The notes beneath the pieces were generated by a model. The model was not told the origin of the DNA. It worked only from the letters and a program-made list of their open reading frames with translations, and did no database searches. From Bimuria novae-zelandiae CBS 107.79 (Eukaryota > Ascomycota > Dothideomycetes > Pleosporales > Didymosphaeriaceae), in contig ML976657.1 of assembly GCA_010015655.1 (NCBI GenBank), positions 421,011 to 485,010 on the forward strand: DNA of 64,000 bases, given 5' to 3'. The position numbers and the translations under genes are program-made. The first letter of the stretch is position 1, and every line of letters begins with the position of its first letter. Of the stretch, positions 1 through 10,500 are shown one piece after another.

Positions 1-1
1 A

Positions 2-61
2 GCTGCTAGAGCTACAGTAGCTGCAGCGCTTGAATCTATGTGTAGTCAATGGCAATCATAA
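2..61 (+). CDS. C-terminal 19 codons of a pogo-type transposase (partial)
   Basis: The frame starting at base 2 is open to a TAA at 59-61. Its last residues (ALESMCSQWQS) match the end of the transposase of element J (LTLKSMCTKWQI), a clear homology by eye. The N-terminal DNA-binding and DDE catalytic parts lie outside the window. Whether the full gene is intact is unknown. Confidence 0.6.
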   Translation, partial: AARATVAAALESMCSQWQS

Positions 62-113
62 GAAGCGTTGTTGAGAAATCGTGTGTTTTGTGCAGGTGTC
101 GTGTTTTGGTGGG

Positions 114-156
114 GTGGCCAGCTTACCCGGGTGGCCAGCTTACGTATCGGCTAGCT
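114..156 (+). repeat. Terminal inverted repeat (right copy) of element K
   Basis: Contains two direct copies of GGGTGGCCAGCTTAC spaced 17 bp apart and ends in GCTAGCT before TA. It aligns with the terminal repeat of element J, which ends in CGAGCT before TA. The partner repeat is outside the window. Confidence 0.6.
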
Positions 157-358
157 TAGATTCTCGTTGCTTCTATTGTGGGGATCAGGAATGGGGCCAT
201 CTCCCCACCAGTTCGCTCCTTCTCTAGCGGCGCTCGCTTACACGATATCCTCCAATCGGTCTGCGAGGGTCACTTCATCCGGCTCGGAAACCACCGGATA
301 ATTTTCCACCCTCCTCCATGCAGCGATCAACTTCTGTCCTGCAAGCACGCCGTCAATC

Positions 359-3018
359 ATGGCAAGTGATCCCGAAGGAGCGGCTCTGCCACAGAGGTCG
401 TCTACGTCGTCTGAGTGGGTCCATGTTACGGGCAATCCATCTACATCACACACGGAGGAAATAACGACCACGCCGGATGGGACTGCAAGCGAAACCAGGA
501 GCCCACCGGCAAAGAGGAGGAGAGAGGCAAAGGAGAGATCGAGGGTCAGTCGGGCATGCGACAGATGCAAGAGGTGAGTTTATGCTCTGGCGTCGCTGGG
601 TTTGTGCGGGTCGCACGCCAGAAGAGGTACATAGCTTTGCACGTGGCAGTACTTATCCGGCGTCCCCACTCTGCTGCCTTCCTTCCCCAATCATGAAATT
701 GTCTTGCCGATTCCATACATGTAACCTACTGACATGGTTGCAGGAAGAAGACTAGGTGTACAGGTCGCTGTCCATGCCCTCTGTGCCTGATATCAAACCA
801 GCCATGCGAATTCACGGCTTCCTACACGCGAGGCAAGATCCCCGATGTCATTATAGACGAAGCTGCGCTGGCATCTGATCCAACTACTGCACGACTGCGA
901 AAATATATGCCGTCGTCAGTTTCAGCACCAGAGAGCAGTGGTCCTAGCATACCTATACCAACGCTCCAACTCTCACAAACAATGTCACCACCAGGCGTCG
1001 ACGTAGCCTCAACGCCCAAGATATTTAGCGGGACCGATCATCTTTCTGTAAAAGATGAGCCTATTTCTCGCACCTCGCCCGAACCCGCACAATCTGCGCA
1101 GACAGATCAGCAAGGGCACTACGTAGGGCCTGCCAGCGGTGTGTCGTTTCTGCTACGGATTCAAAAAACACTCCACCAGAATAGCTCGATTTCTCATGAG
1201 TCTTCTATTTTTAATTTTGGCGATGCTCCTTTGCCGGATTTTGACCCGACCTTCTTTGTGCTGCCGCCTAAGGCAGAGGGGGAGAAGCTTGTAGAGCGGT
1301 ACTTCGACTTTGCCGCGCCAACGCATAGGTTCTTGCACAGACCCACAATCAACAAACTCTTGCAAGAGTTCTACGAGACACAGGGCGATATGCGGAACAG
1401 AGAAGAAGCGCCCGGAAAGACAGCGCTGCTTCTGATCGTTATGGCCCAGGCAAAGGCTTACATGCCTAGTAGTGAAGAGCATGCGTACGAGAGCAGGTAG
1501 ATTCTCACACTCTGCAACGGAACAGGGCAAGCCGCTGACACCCCACAGTGCTAGATACTATTTCGCTTCTGAACACCAACTTTCTAAGGAACGTGGGGCT
1601 GTCCGTCTTGCAAGCGTCCAAGCCAGGTTGGGCCAGTGCTTCTACTTACTAACACAATCGCGTATCAACCAATGTTGGAGTCTTTTCGGAACGCTAGCCC
1701 ATCTTGCCTTCGCCATTGGTCTCAATCGAAGACAAAACTGCAATCCATCAACGACCATCGACTACGTAGAGCTCGAAAGTCGGCGACGCCTGTTCTGGGT
1801 TGCGTACGTGTTAGACAAATACCTCGCTGCAGCTCTAGGCCGACCTAGGTCTTTTAAGGATGAGGACATCGATCAGGGACGTTCTAACATTCCTCATCGA
1901 AACTACTCTAACATGTAGAGCAGGACCTTCCAACACTGGTAGAGGACGCTGACTTGACGCCAACCTCCATCACACCCTCTTCCCCCCATTCCTACTCCAT
2001 CCCCATGCAATACGCACCACTCGAACACATCAAGCTCTCTAAGATCCTCTCCTCCGTCCTCCGCGACCTCTACCCCATCCGGCCCCCCTCCCTCCAACAC
2101 CGCCTCTCCCTCGCGCAAAAATACACAACCGACCTCATCGCCTGGCGCCACGCCAACGCACACTTCCTCGACACATCCAACCTCCCCTCCTCCCTCCTCA
2201 TCCCCATCTACCAGCGCCAGCGCAACGTGCTCAACCTCGCCTACTACCACGCCGTCTTACTGGTCCACCGCCCCTTCCTCATCTCCAACTTCGCGCAGCT
2301 CACCCACTTCGACGCGCCCCGGCAGGCTCCCCCTACCCCAGCGCGCCCCGGCTGGATCGGCCCAGGCGAGCGCGGCGCCCTCGAGCTCAGCTGCAAGGAA
2401 AACGTAACGCACTGCCTCGACGCCGCCATGGGTATCGTGCGCGTCGTCGAGGACATTGCGGGCACCCACCTCTTCCGCGCCTTCTGGTTTACGCAGTACT
2501 ACGCCTTCTGCGCCGTTGTAGTGCTGTACATATATCGCATACAACAGGGCATCGTCGACCCGGGCAAGTGCGAAGGGTACTACGCCGCCGGCCTGCGGTG
2601 TCAGAATATCCTGTCGAGCATCTCGGGCGATGATTGTCTGAGTAAGAGGTATTGTCTTGTGCTAGAGGAGCTGAGGAGTGAGGCGGCGAAGGTGGATGGG
2701 CAGACAAGGGGGCAGAGCGCGGAGCCGCGTGTGGCCGGGGGCGGGTTGGGAGGTGCACCGTTGGGAGGTGCACCGTTGGGAGGGAGTAGTCCGAGGTTTG
2801 GAGACGGGTTTTATGGCGGAGGTGGTGGTAGCGTGCCGAACAATCTGCCTACGCCCGAGAGCGCCGTGTTCAATCCGAGTTTCTTGCCGAACAGTAGCAT
2901 CATGGCGGATTTGACGAGTTGGGGGCAATTCGATAGTTTGGTCACGGCCGGGATAGGCATGTTGGATGGAGGTGGGTACGGTGGGGATGCTGGGTTTGGT
3001 TTTGGGCTTGGAGGGTAG
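359..3018 (+). CDS. Zn2Cys6 binuclear-cluster transcription factor with fungal-specific middle domain
   Basis: Probable nuclear regulator; target genes unknown. Four exons are proposed: 359-573, 744-1496, 1549-1880 and 1919-3018, giving about 799 codons. Splicing 573 to 744 joins CDRCKR to KKTRC and completes the zinc cluster C-x2-C-x6-C-x5-C-x2-C-x6-C (about residues 66-93), preceded by a basic stretch. Exons 2-4 carry the fungal_trans domain: FDFAAPTHRFLHRPT, then SRRRLFWVAYVLDKYLA with the typical GRP and DEDID motif. The C-terminus is Gly-rich with the tandem repeat GGAPLGGAPLGG. The third intron (1881-1918) would be only 38 nt, unusually short, but it has CTAAC branch sites and a TAG acceptor, and removing it restores the frame; its donor (GTTCTA) is weak. 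The start at 359 gives the only open first exon leading into the cluster. Family assignment is firm, exact intron 3 is not. Confidence 0.88.
2746..2784 (+). repeat. 15-bp in-frame tandem repeat in the regulator gene
   Basis: Unit TTGGGAGGTGCACCG, two full copies and a partial third. It encodes LGGAP repeats in the low-complexity C-terminal part of the protein and keeps frame, so copy number can vary without breaking the gene. Confidence 0.8.
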
Positions 3019-3218
3019 GTAGAACCGATGTGATGATGCATACTGAGGAAACGTGAAATACCGAAATCCCGGGTGAGGTAGGGCAAGCCAGAGGATGAAA
3101 CGGGCCAACTCCTTCCAATAGACCTTGAGCTGAGTGCCACACGGATTGACGGTGCACCAAAGATTCTTATAGAAAGCCGTAAATGTTCGCTTCATACTGC
3201 TCATGCACGTCCCATTCG

Positions 3219-3256
3219 TTCCATGCATCGCACGTCATTCCATGCATCGCACGTCT
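3219..3256 (+). repeat. 19-bp tandem duplication between convergent genes
   Basis: TTCCATGCATCGCACGTCA occurs twice back to back (second copy differs at the last base). It lies in the 350-bp space between the convergent 3' ends of the regulator gene and the NEDD8 gene. Each copy contains the palindrome ATGCAT. No function is shown. Confidence 0.75.
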
Positions 3257-3366
3257 GAACCAGCGGTCCCCATATCATGCTGTCCCTTCGACCCTCAGCT
3301 CATGCCAGGTCTCCAGCCATCATATCTCCCTGCAAATGCATACCCCTCTCGTCCTATCCTTCTTAT

Positions 3367-3935
3367 CTAGCACCCACCCCTCAGCGCAAGCACCAAATGC
3401 AGCGTCGCGCCACCCTCAAGCTGGTAGTCCTCGGCAGACTTCTCGTCGGACCTGTCCACCCCATTGTATTAGTCCACGTCCACATCCAAATCCACGTCCC
3501 ACCCTTGTTCCTCTCACGTCCTTCTTCCCCTCCCTGGTGCCTCCGCGGGTAGGACACACTTACATCTGCTTCCCCCCGTAAATCAAGCGCTGCTGCGCAG
3601 GCGGAATACCCTCCTTCTCCTCGACGCGCTCCTTTATCCGCGAGACCTGTTTGTCCATCAGCACTGTGTCCTGCACCGGTACGGACCTAAGGGATGGGCG
3701 GACGGAGAAGAATCTCGAAAGGTAAAAGACGGGATGGCGGGCGAAAGGGCGGAGAGCGAGGCAAGCGTACCTTGTAGTCGGGTTCGATGTCGAGCTCGAT
3801 TTCCTTGCCCGTCAGGGTGCGCACTCTGCGGTTGCGTTAGTAGGGCGTGGTATATGGGAGGGTGCCTGCTGGATGGGTGCCTGTCTTGGGCAATACGGAG
3901 GCTGGACTGGCGGCGAGGACGTACTTGATCTGCAT
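3367..3935 (-). CDS. rub1: NEDD8/Rub1 ubiquitin-like modifier
   Basis: Ubiquitin-like protein conjugated to cullins, so it activates cullin-RING ubiquitin ligases. Four exons on the minus strand: 3935-3925 (11 nt), 3825-3771, 3646-3564 and 3451-3367. The sum is 234 nt, 77 residues plus stop, the expected NEDD8 length. The protein reads [19 protein letters not shown], then [30 protein letters not shown], and ends LVLALRGGC. The [14 protein letters not shown] and ALRGG motifs distinguish NEDD8 from ubiquitin (which has RLRGG). Gly-Gly is followed by one Cys that a processing protease (Yuh1/UCHL3 or DEN1 type) would remove. All introns are GT...AG and 99-124 nt long. The gene is convergent with the Zn2Cys6 regulator. 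The shortness of its exons makes it easy to miss. Confidence 0.95.
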
Positions 3936-4000
3936 GGTGGGCCGTGTGCAAGGAGCAGATTATGTGTGTGAAGTGCGCTTCGAGCTTCGCAGGAATGTGT

Positions 4001-4040
4001 GAAGAGCGTGAAGAGCGTGAAGAGCGTGAAGAGCGTGAAG
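4001..4040 (+). repeat. 9-bp minisatellite upstream of the NEDD8 gene
   Basis: GAAGAGCGT repeats four times and continues with GAAG. It lies about 65 bp upstream of the NEDD8 start codon, so in its 5' leader or promoter. Effect on expression is unknown. Confidence 0.85.
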
Positions 4041-4283
4041 GTTGGCGGTGAGACGGTGCCGGTGTTTGTGTGTGCTTGGGTGTGCTTGCGTGTTTGAGGA
4101 CCAGGCAGAGACGCGGGCGCCTCATAGTGGGGCTTCGACAGCGTCAGCCGCGGGGCAGACGCTGTGGCGCGTGCGTGCGGCGCAAGGTCGATACGGCCTT
4201 GGCATCAAGTGTGCCAAACCCCATCCCACCTCGATCCCAACTCTCACAACGAGCCCGCGCACGATAAGCTCGACCGCTATCCT

Positions 4284-4627
4284 CTACCCCTCATACACAC
4301 CAGGCAGCCTCGTCCACTCTCTCACCTCCCCAAACACCAGATTCCTCCTCGTGTAACACAAGCCACCCAATGCTAGCACGCCCCCAGCCATCTCACCCCC
4401 CAGCGCCCTAGTCGTATTCCCTCTCCAATCACCGCCCACAATCACGTACCGCAGCGCTAAACCTGCAAACACGTACATCTGAAACACAAGCACACCGCAG
4501 ACTTACCAAAAATATCAACCTTCGCAGTAACCACGCCCAGCGAACCGAACCAGATGTGGGCCCGCTGGCCATGCCAATCGCATTCAGGATTCTGTCTCAA
4601 AATATACACAAGCCGAGGGACCCGCAT
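4284..4627 (-). CDS. Possible small two-exon protein of about 99 residues, function unknown
   Basis: I do not recognise the product. Exons 4627-4507 and 4462-4284 are separated by a 44-nt interval with a consensus GTAAGT donor and a GCAG acceptor, and the frame is kept. The joined protein would contain a moderately hydrophobic Gly-rich stretch (LGGEMAGGVLALGGLCY) that could be one membrane segment, and end LPGVYEG. The ATG at 4625-4627 is the nearest in-frame start; the frame stays open further upstream. Against it: short length, no family resemblance, and several competing open frames on the other strand. Confidence 0.3.
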
Positions 4628-5949
4628 CGCCTGAAGGCTTTGCGGGTTCCCCAATGCAAGCCCTTTCCCTGCCGCGTGTATCTTCGGCGAGAGGAGTCGG
4701 CTGGCCCTAACCAACCCCCCCCCCCCCCCCAAAGGTATATCTACAATCGCTGTGGAACAATGCTGCTAAAGCGAGCATTTCCATAGTAGCCCCTCGATCG
4801 AAGCCGAAAATGACCTCTATGTTGCTCCAAAACAAGCCCGTCGCGGGCGCTGTAAATCGGGTATATGGTGTAACAAATTCAAGCAACAGGTAGAAAGCGA
4901 CCCGGATCCTGGAACAAAAGAAACCCATGTTGAAATGCAAAAATTGTTGAAGGCAGCAGTGACTGAATGACCAAAGTCCATTCTATGATGAAAGCACAAC
5001 CGAATGCATCGACCGACCGCTGTGTTGGAATAGAAAATGCCGAATCGCTGACTGGATCCGAGATGCAACCACGTCGTCCCTGGACAAACCATGCTCCAGA
5101 CGGTATCCAACACCGTCTAGGGAAGTATGATGCAAAGCTGCCATGTGAATATGCAAAGCTTAGAATAGTTCCGCGTGCAGAGAAAAAGCCGTCGCCGAAT
5201 CAGGTGAGGGTGGGCAAAGACATTTGCTGTACCCTCGGACCTCGTATGCGAGACATCTCGGATAGTCGCTGTTGTACGACGCCCACTTGTCGTGGCTGGC
5301 AGAAACCATGGCACCGTTTCTCTGGATCCGACTGCTGCATTCAGTCTGCACGCCGCCATCGTTGGCACCGCGCTAACAAGCTGGAGAAATCCGTCTACGC
5401 GTAAGCAGCTTGTACACTAACATGCCATCTTGTGTTTCAGATCTAGCCATGGGATATGGGACTTGAGAAGCTGACGAGAGCACCTGTGTGCACGCGACTA
5501 CCTTGACCGGAACGAGGGATTCCATCAGCGGAAGCGATGACAGCAGGTCTAAATATGACAGCCCTTGAATGGATTAAAGCAGAGGTTGTATGAGTAATAG
5601 AACCGAAACATGAGGGACTCAGAACATCCGACATGAGGGGCTCCTGGCGTCTCCCCGAGGAATAGCCGAATTGATAAATTGTGCGACGGATACAAACCAC
5701 CGCAATCACGACAAACCGTCTCGACAGTAATTTCCTAAAATTACCTGGTAAAGTTGTTGGTCCGTGCGACATGCGTGATTTCGTAGTCGAGATGAATAAC
5801 TCTGCTGCGTGGTGGAGCTCATTTCGCTTGCAATGCCCGCATTTTGCGTCCGAAAGTGGCGTCATTGTGCAAACGAGCTTTCATCAAAGATTCTCTTCCT
5901 GAGTGATGAAATCCGGAACTGGAACCGGCGCTGGGAATGAATTGCAGGG
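4628..5949. other. Intergenic, no convincing gene; 16-base poly-C at 4715-4730
   Basis: Several open frames of 60-145 codons exist on both strands, but none shows a recognisable domain, consistent splice sites or low-entropy coding bias. The C16 tract at 4715-4730 is the only marked structure. The 3' UTR of the minus-strand gene at 5950-7518 must lie in the right part of this stretch. Confidence 0.5.
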
Positions 5950-7518
5950 CTATTGTCCTCCAGGTTCCCGTTTTGGCGACGGTGCAAACCTCCGATCCAG
6001 CTGCTGATGTGGCCCAGATGATCGTGTTTCAGCTTGATATGACATGGATGACGCCGATTGCACATGTTGCCCTTTCCCGGTACCTTCACTTCGTAACGGC
6101 GTCGGTACGTACGAGGATTCGCGTTGGTGAAGCTCTTCGGGTCCGCGCTGTGGTGTCTGGAATCGAAATTCGCTAGGCTCGTGTTGTTGCGCACTAGCTT
6201 CGGCATGTCCATGTGTTGAGATGGTCCCGCGACGGCTTATAGCACCACTGCGCCCTTCTGGCCCCCGTGTAGATGCATCAGAACGGGCTCGGGTATGTCC
6301 TCGTCTTCCTGGAGTCGAGGTGGAAGACGTTGATACGTGCGAGAACGACGGCGAGGTGTATGTTGGCGGCGCTGTTGTGGGAGGTGGCGGGGCGGCGTGG
6401 CCGCCTTGCGCTTTACGCTTCTTGGGAGAGCTGGTGTAGTCTGGGTCAGACGCATGAGAGGTGGCACGTTGACGAGGAAGGGGTATGGGCGAAGCTTTGT
6501 ATTTACCTGAAGGAGTTGCAGGTGGATTTCCACTTGTTGATTTCTCTTGTTGGGAGTTGGGAGGAACCCAGTGATGAAAGTAAATCGAAGGCGAAGATTG
6601 TTGTTCTTGCTGAGAAGACTGTGTCTGCTGAAGCTGCTGTACGTTGGATGATGCTGCCGGTGGCTGTTGGATATGCATCTCGTTCGTAGTCAGCCTAGGG
6701 AGCTGCGACTGTGGAGGGGGCCGGGGTGCGGATGTGGGTGCACCGACTTGCGCAGCTCTCGCTCTTGGGGACATGTTTCCTGCAGTATATGGAGACTGGG
6801 AGAACGCGCCGTGTTGAGGTTGCGACGGTAAAGGCTGGCCCGGAAGAACCGCCGTTGGGGGTAGAACGGTTTGCGGAGTCTGCGGTTGACCACCGTAAGC
6901 TCCTGGTTGTGTCTGACCGATTAACCTCGTTTCCCTACGAAGCTCTGGAGACAGTTGAGCTTGCGCTTGCGCCTGCGCCTGACGCTGGGCAGCTTGAAGC
7001 TCAAGCTGGTGGTCTCGCAGCATGTCGGCACTGACGTTCGCGAGGCTACCCCCTCCCATTCCTGCGAAGATCATGGGGATAAGATGTGGAGGCACGCCAC
7101 CCTGCAATGACTCTCGAAGCATGGATTGTTCAATTTGGCGCTGTTGAACCTTGAGATCTTCCTGTCGCGTTCTTTCTTCTTCTTGTCGCCTCTTTTCTTC
7201 CTCAGCCTTCGCAGCCAGCCAGTTCTTCATACCATCTTCAGCGCCCTGCCATTGAGCAGGGGCAGGCGGAAGTGCACCCATTGGTTGAGAAACGGAGGAA
7301 CCACGTGCGGGTTCTGGCAAGGTCATTGCCGAAGGTGGAGGGAGTCCTCGGTGAGGGGTTCCCATAATTGAAGACGCACTGGCTGGCTGTGAGGTATACA
7401 GTACGCCGTTGTGTTTAGGTGAGAATCGAGCGGACGCAGGCAGGATGGTAGTCGGAGAGTAATCATGAGTCTTGAATTCGAATTCGGACTTTGGTGGTTT
7501 AGCCAACGTGAGCAACAT
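5950..7518 (-). CDS. Conserved-looking Gln/Pro/Ser-rich protein with charged coiled-coil segment, function unknown
   Basis: An uninterrupted frame of 522 codons from the ATG at 7516-7518 to a TAG at 5950-5952 (the frame extends to another ATG at 7666-7668, which would add 50 unremarkable residues). In order: a short N-terminal part (SARFSPKHNGVLYTSQP), a Pro-rich stretch, a Glu/Arg/Gln coiled coil (LAAKAEEEKRRQEEERTRQE, about residues 105-125) leading into a hydrophobic patch ending GGVPPHLIPMIFAGMGGGS, then Gln/Ala-rich low complexity and a long Pro/Ser/Thr-rich tail with basic clusters such as SPKKRKAQ, a likely nuclear signal. The composition suggests a disordered nuclear or regulatory protein, but that is inference. 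Upstream splicing from a short 5' exon cannot be excluded. I do not recognise a named family. Confidence 0.75.
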   Translation of the reverse strand: MLLTLAKPPKSEFEFKTHDYSPTTILPASARFSPKHNGVLYTSQPASASSIMGTPHRGLPPPSAMTLPEPARGSSVSQPMGALPPAPAQWQGAEDGMKNWLAAKAEEEKRRQEEERTRQEDLKVQQRQIEQSMLRESLQGGVPPHLIPMIFAGMGGGSLANVSADMLRDHQLELQAAQRQAQAQAQAQLSPELRRETRLIGQTQPGAYGGQPQTPQTVLPPTAVLPGQPLPSQPQHGAFSQSPYTAGNMSPRARAAQVGAPTSAPRPPPQSQLPRLTTNEMHIQQPPAASSNVQQLQQTQSSQQEQQSSPSIYFHHWVPPNSQQEKSTSGNPPATPSGKYKASPIPLPRQRATSHASDPDYTSSPKKRKAQGGHAAPPPPTTAPPTYTSPSFSHVSTSSTSTPGRRGHTRARSDASTRGPEGRSGAISRRGTISTHGHAEASAQQHEPSEFRFQTPQRGPEELHQRESSYVPTPLRSEGTGKGQHVQSASSMSYQAETRSSGPHQQLDRRFAPSPKREPGGQ

Positions 7519-10500
7519 TGGAGATAACAGAGCTTGCGCGAAAGATTTGGTTGAGGGGTGTGGACATCGAAATGACTGGTTTGGAAAACTCCAGATTTCC
7601 AAATTCCTGAAACGGACGGGGGAGCATACGTACTTAATCAGATGAGTTCCTCTAGAAGCAACGTCCAACTACTGCCCAAGGCACCTCAGCCGTTGCCCTG
7701 CAGACTGGGCTTAATGGCCGCAGATAGAAATGAACCGCTTTGATTCGCGGGTAAAAGCGAAGCTAAAGAAAGCAAAGGGATGGACCAAACGTAGAGCTCG
7801 CTGGACCGAAGATCTCGACCAGTTGTGGCTCGCGACCACGCGGGCAGGTCTGAGCGATCACGCCTAGAGTGTGCTAGGGTACGGAGGAAGGAGTGAGTTT
7901 GGCGGAGAAGGTTGTAACGAGTGTACAAGAAGGGAGAAATGGCCGGAAATAGTTGACCAACCGGTGAAGATGGCTTACCGTAGCCAACGATTGTACGGTT
8001 CGAGGGAGCGGCAGGCCGCGCAGCCAGGACAAGCTGGTGCGTGGCGGCGTTCAGCGGGCGGCAAGTGGGAATGAGTAGCAAGGATATGCATGAGCTTCCA
8101 AGTTGCCGTCAGCAAGTGAGGGATGGAAAGGTCCGCGGTGGGCAAGCGTACATAGTCTGACGTGCCGAAGAAAGCTCCCGCCGCTTGCATGGTCTGGTAA
8201 TGTATGCCAGCTCGGGCCTGTGGCGCTAGCATCGGCCACACAACTACTTTTTGACGTGCGTCTACGGTCTAGCCAAGCGGAGCAGCATTTCACGAGGTTT
8301 GATGAGCCTTGTGCTAAACTGGCGTGGGCATGGACGTTCCCACTTGAATGTGCATGTTGGCGGGCGTGTCGCGTCAAGCATCTGGAGGATTGGCCCTGGA
8401 GAGCGTGCAAACGGACTGAAGAACTGATGCTGCCCACCGTTACTCTGCGAAAGTCGCCTATCGGATCTCGCAGAGCAACGACCGCCCAATATGATTCGCA
8501 TTTAAAAAAAGGTTGGAGTTTGACAGTGTTGCGGCGGTAGAATGCACCGACCGCTTCTATGACAATGCTGTGTCCATGGCCATGGGGTACGAAGTTGCTG
8601 AACAAGCATTGAATACGGTCATCTCAGCCATGTGCTGCTGCTGTTGTTGTCGACTGCTTCTGGACTCGGCATGCCGCTGCCGACCAGCCTGCTTTGGGCA
8701 TCGTGGCTGGTGGAGGCGAGGCTTGTGGAATAAAAAGACGGCCGGGTCGACATGGGCTCAGACCTGGACCGACAGACAGGGTCGAACGTTCGGCAGGAAG
8801 CGAATCTCTCTTCAAGATTACCGCCCGCTGCACGGACTCCAGCAGCCCTCTTTCGAGCACATGGACGTTGCTCGAGGCTGCGTGAAAGGAAATGAAGGAT
8901 TATGCTCCCGTCAGACCTTGAATGTGTGATGGCCTAAAGGAGCAGCGCGAAATGAAATTTGCATTTCTGTGGAGCCGCGGTGTATCAAAGCGAAACTGTC
9001 GACGAAGGACACGCTGTGCTTAGTGTCTCCATAGACGCGCTCCTGCAGCACCGACAAGTGCACGACCCGAACAGGCAAAGCACATGCCGTCGAATCCTAA
9101 CCGCTAACCGCTGATCAACAGGTGTTTTGTCTGTAAGAAGCACCGCTGTGGCACACAAACACCTTGTCAACCTGTCAGCCTTGGAGAGACCTTGTGGTGG
9201 ATCGACGCACCGCGGTGGGCGGCAGGCAAATCGATAAGTGAAACGATCAATGGACTGACACCAGCAGGCCGGCCGAGCGTTACATAGGGCGCCGCTGGAG
9301 ATGGGCGGGGTGTTGATCATCGCACGCTGCGCTCTAGTCCTCGTGCGGACAATGACAGCGCGCCTCTTTTGCCAGCTTGGTGCAGTCGAAGTGGGACGCA
9401 CCGCCCTAGACCGACAGTAGTGAGGGGCTACTCGTGAGATTTGGGTTGCGCAATCACCGAGAGCCTGGCACCGGTCTGAACGATCGACTGAGCGTTAAAT
9501 TTCCGTGTCTGCGCTACCGCCTTGCCTGATTCTGCAGCGCCGGGATCTACTTGAAACACAGTGGCGCCCTAAATCAGTCCAGAGGATCTTTTGCACGAGA
9601 TTTGACTCGCTGGTCTAGACGCGCACCAATCAGCCACCCCTGGACATCGATGTGTGTGTTCGGTTAGCCTCCGCCCGGACTTGTATCCGTGAGTGCTTGG
9701 CAATTTCAGTGTACCTTTACTCTGTATAGAATTGCGTAGTTCGCTAGGCTCTGATTAGGGGCCGGTACAGTAAGCAGAGGAGGGATGCCCCAGCGACGCT
9801 CCAGCCTTGGTCGTGAAATTAGACGTGGGGATATGATGAAATGAGAGGAACTGGAAACCTGTTTCGACGCGGCGCGACCGCTTCCAGCTGCTGTATCAAG
9901 GCCTCATACCCGATTCGGGTCTTGAACTGACGCGAGCTGGAAGCTTGTGCACGTGTACAAACGTGCTTCATCTAACGTATCAAGACCGAAATCAATTGTA
10001 GCGAAGGCGGAGAGAGAAGCCGAAGCTTATTCCTCATCACATTGTGACGTAGAAGACGACGCGGATTAGGCCTTAAGACTCGTCGGGTTTAGGACAAGCA
10101 GTCACGTTGGAGCCAGAGCTGAAATGCTGGAGGAATGGGAATTGGAAAGCCTGTAGATAGCCTGTGGTGATGCGTACTACCATGACTGTTGATATCACAG
10201 GCTGTTGAACTTCGACCTAAGCTTTTTGCAAAGCGGCCTTCAGTTTGTTCAGAAAATTTGTAGCGACCGTGATTTCGCCAAAGAACTTGGACCACGGTAA
10301 GCTTGGCACTTGTTGGTTAGTTGAAGCTCAGTCGGGGATTCGGTGGTAGTAGCTGGCCGCGATGGGATGTGCGTACGTAGTCGTTGCACAGTAGATGCGG
10401 TGGAGTTGAGTAGGTGAGCCGATGGAGGTCTCGTCCACCTTCAGAAGGGCCGGCCAAAAGCTAGCTATGCAACTTTGCAAGAGGCTTACCGCGTACCAAG

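Larger units (their letters stand above)
1..156 (+). mobile_element. Right end of a pogo/Fot1-type DNA transposon (element K), cut by the window edge
   Basis: The first 156 bases align with the inverted terminal part of element J (17,451 onward): a transposase C-terminus ending in a -SMC-x-x-WQ-x stop pattern, a spacer, then a GGTGGCC-containing terminal repeat that stops directly before TA (157-158). TA target duplication is the rule for the Tc1/mariner/pogo superfamily. The rest of the element lies upstream of the window, so its left end and integrity cannot be judged. Confidence 0.75.

Noticed and set aside
3998..4040. Short direct repeats as a possible CRISPR array
   Set aside because: Nine-base units without spacers in a eukaryotic genome; an ordinary minisatellite.
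4042..4356. 104-codon plus-strand frame
   Set aside because: Antisense to the NEDD8 upstream region and to the possible small gene; Cys/Arg-rich start reflects a minisatellite flank.
8051..8605. 184-codon minus-strand open frame
   Set aside because: No domain, no neighbouring splice-consistent exons, overlapping open frames on the other strand and random-looking composition.
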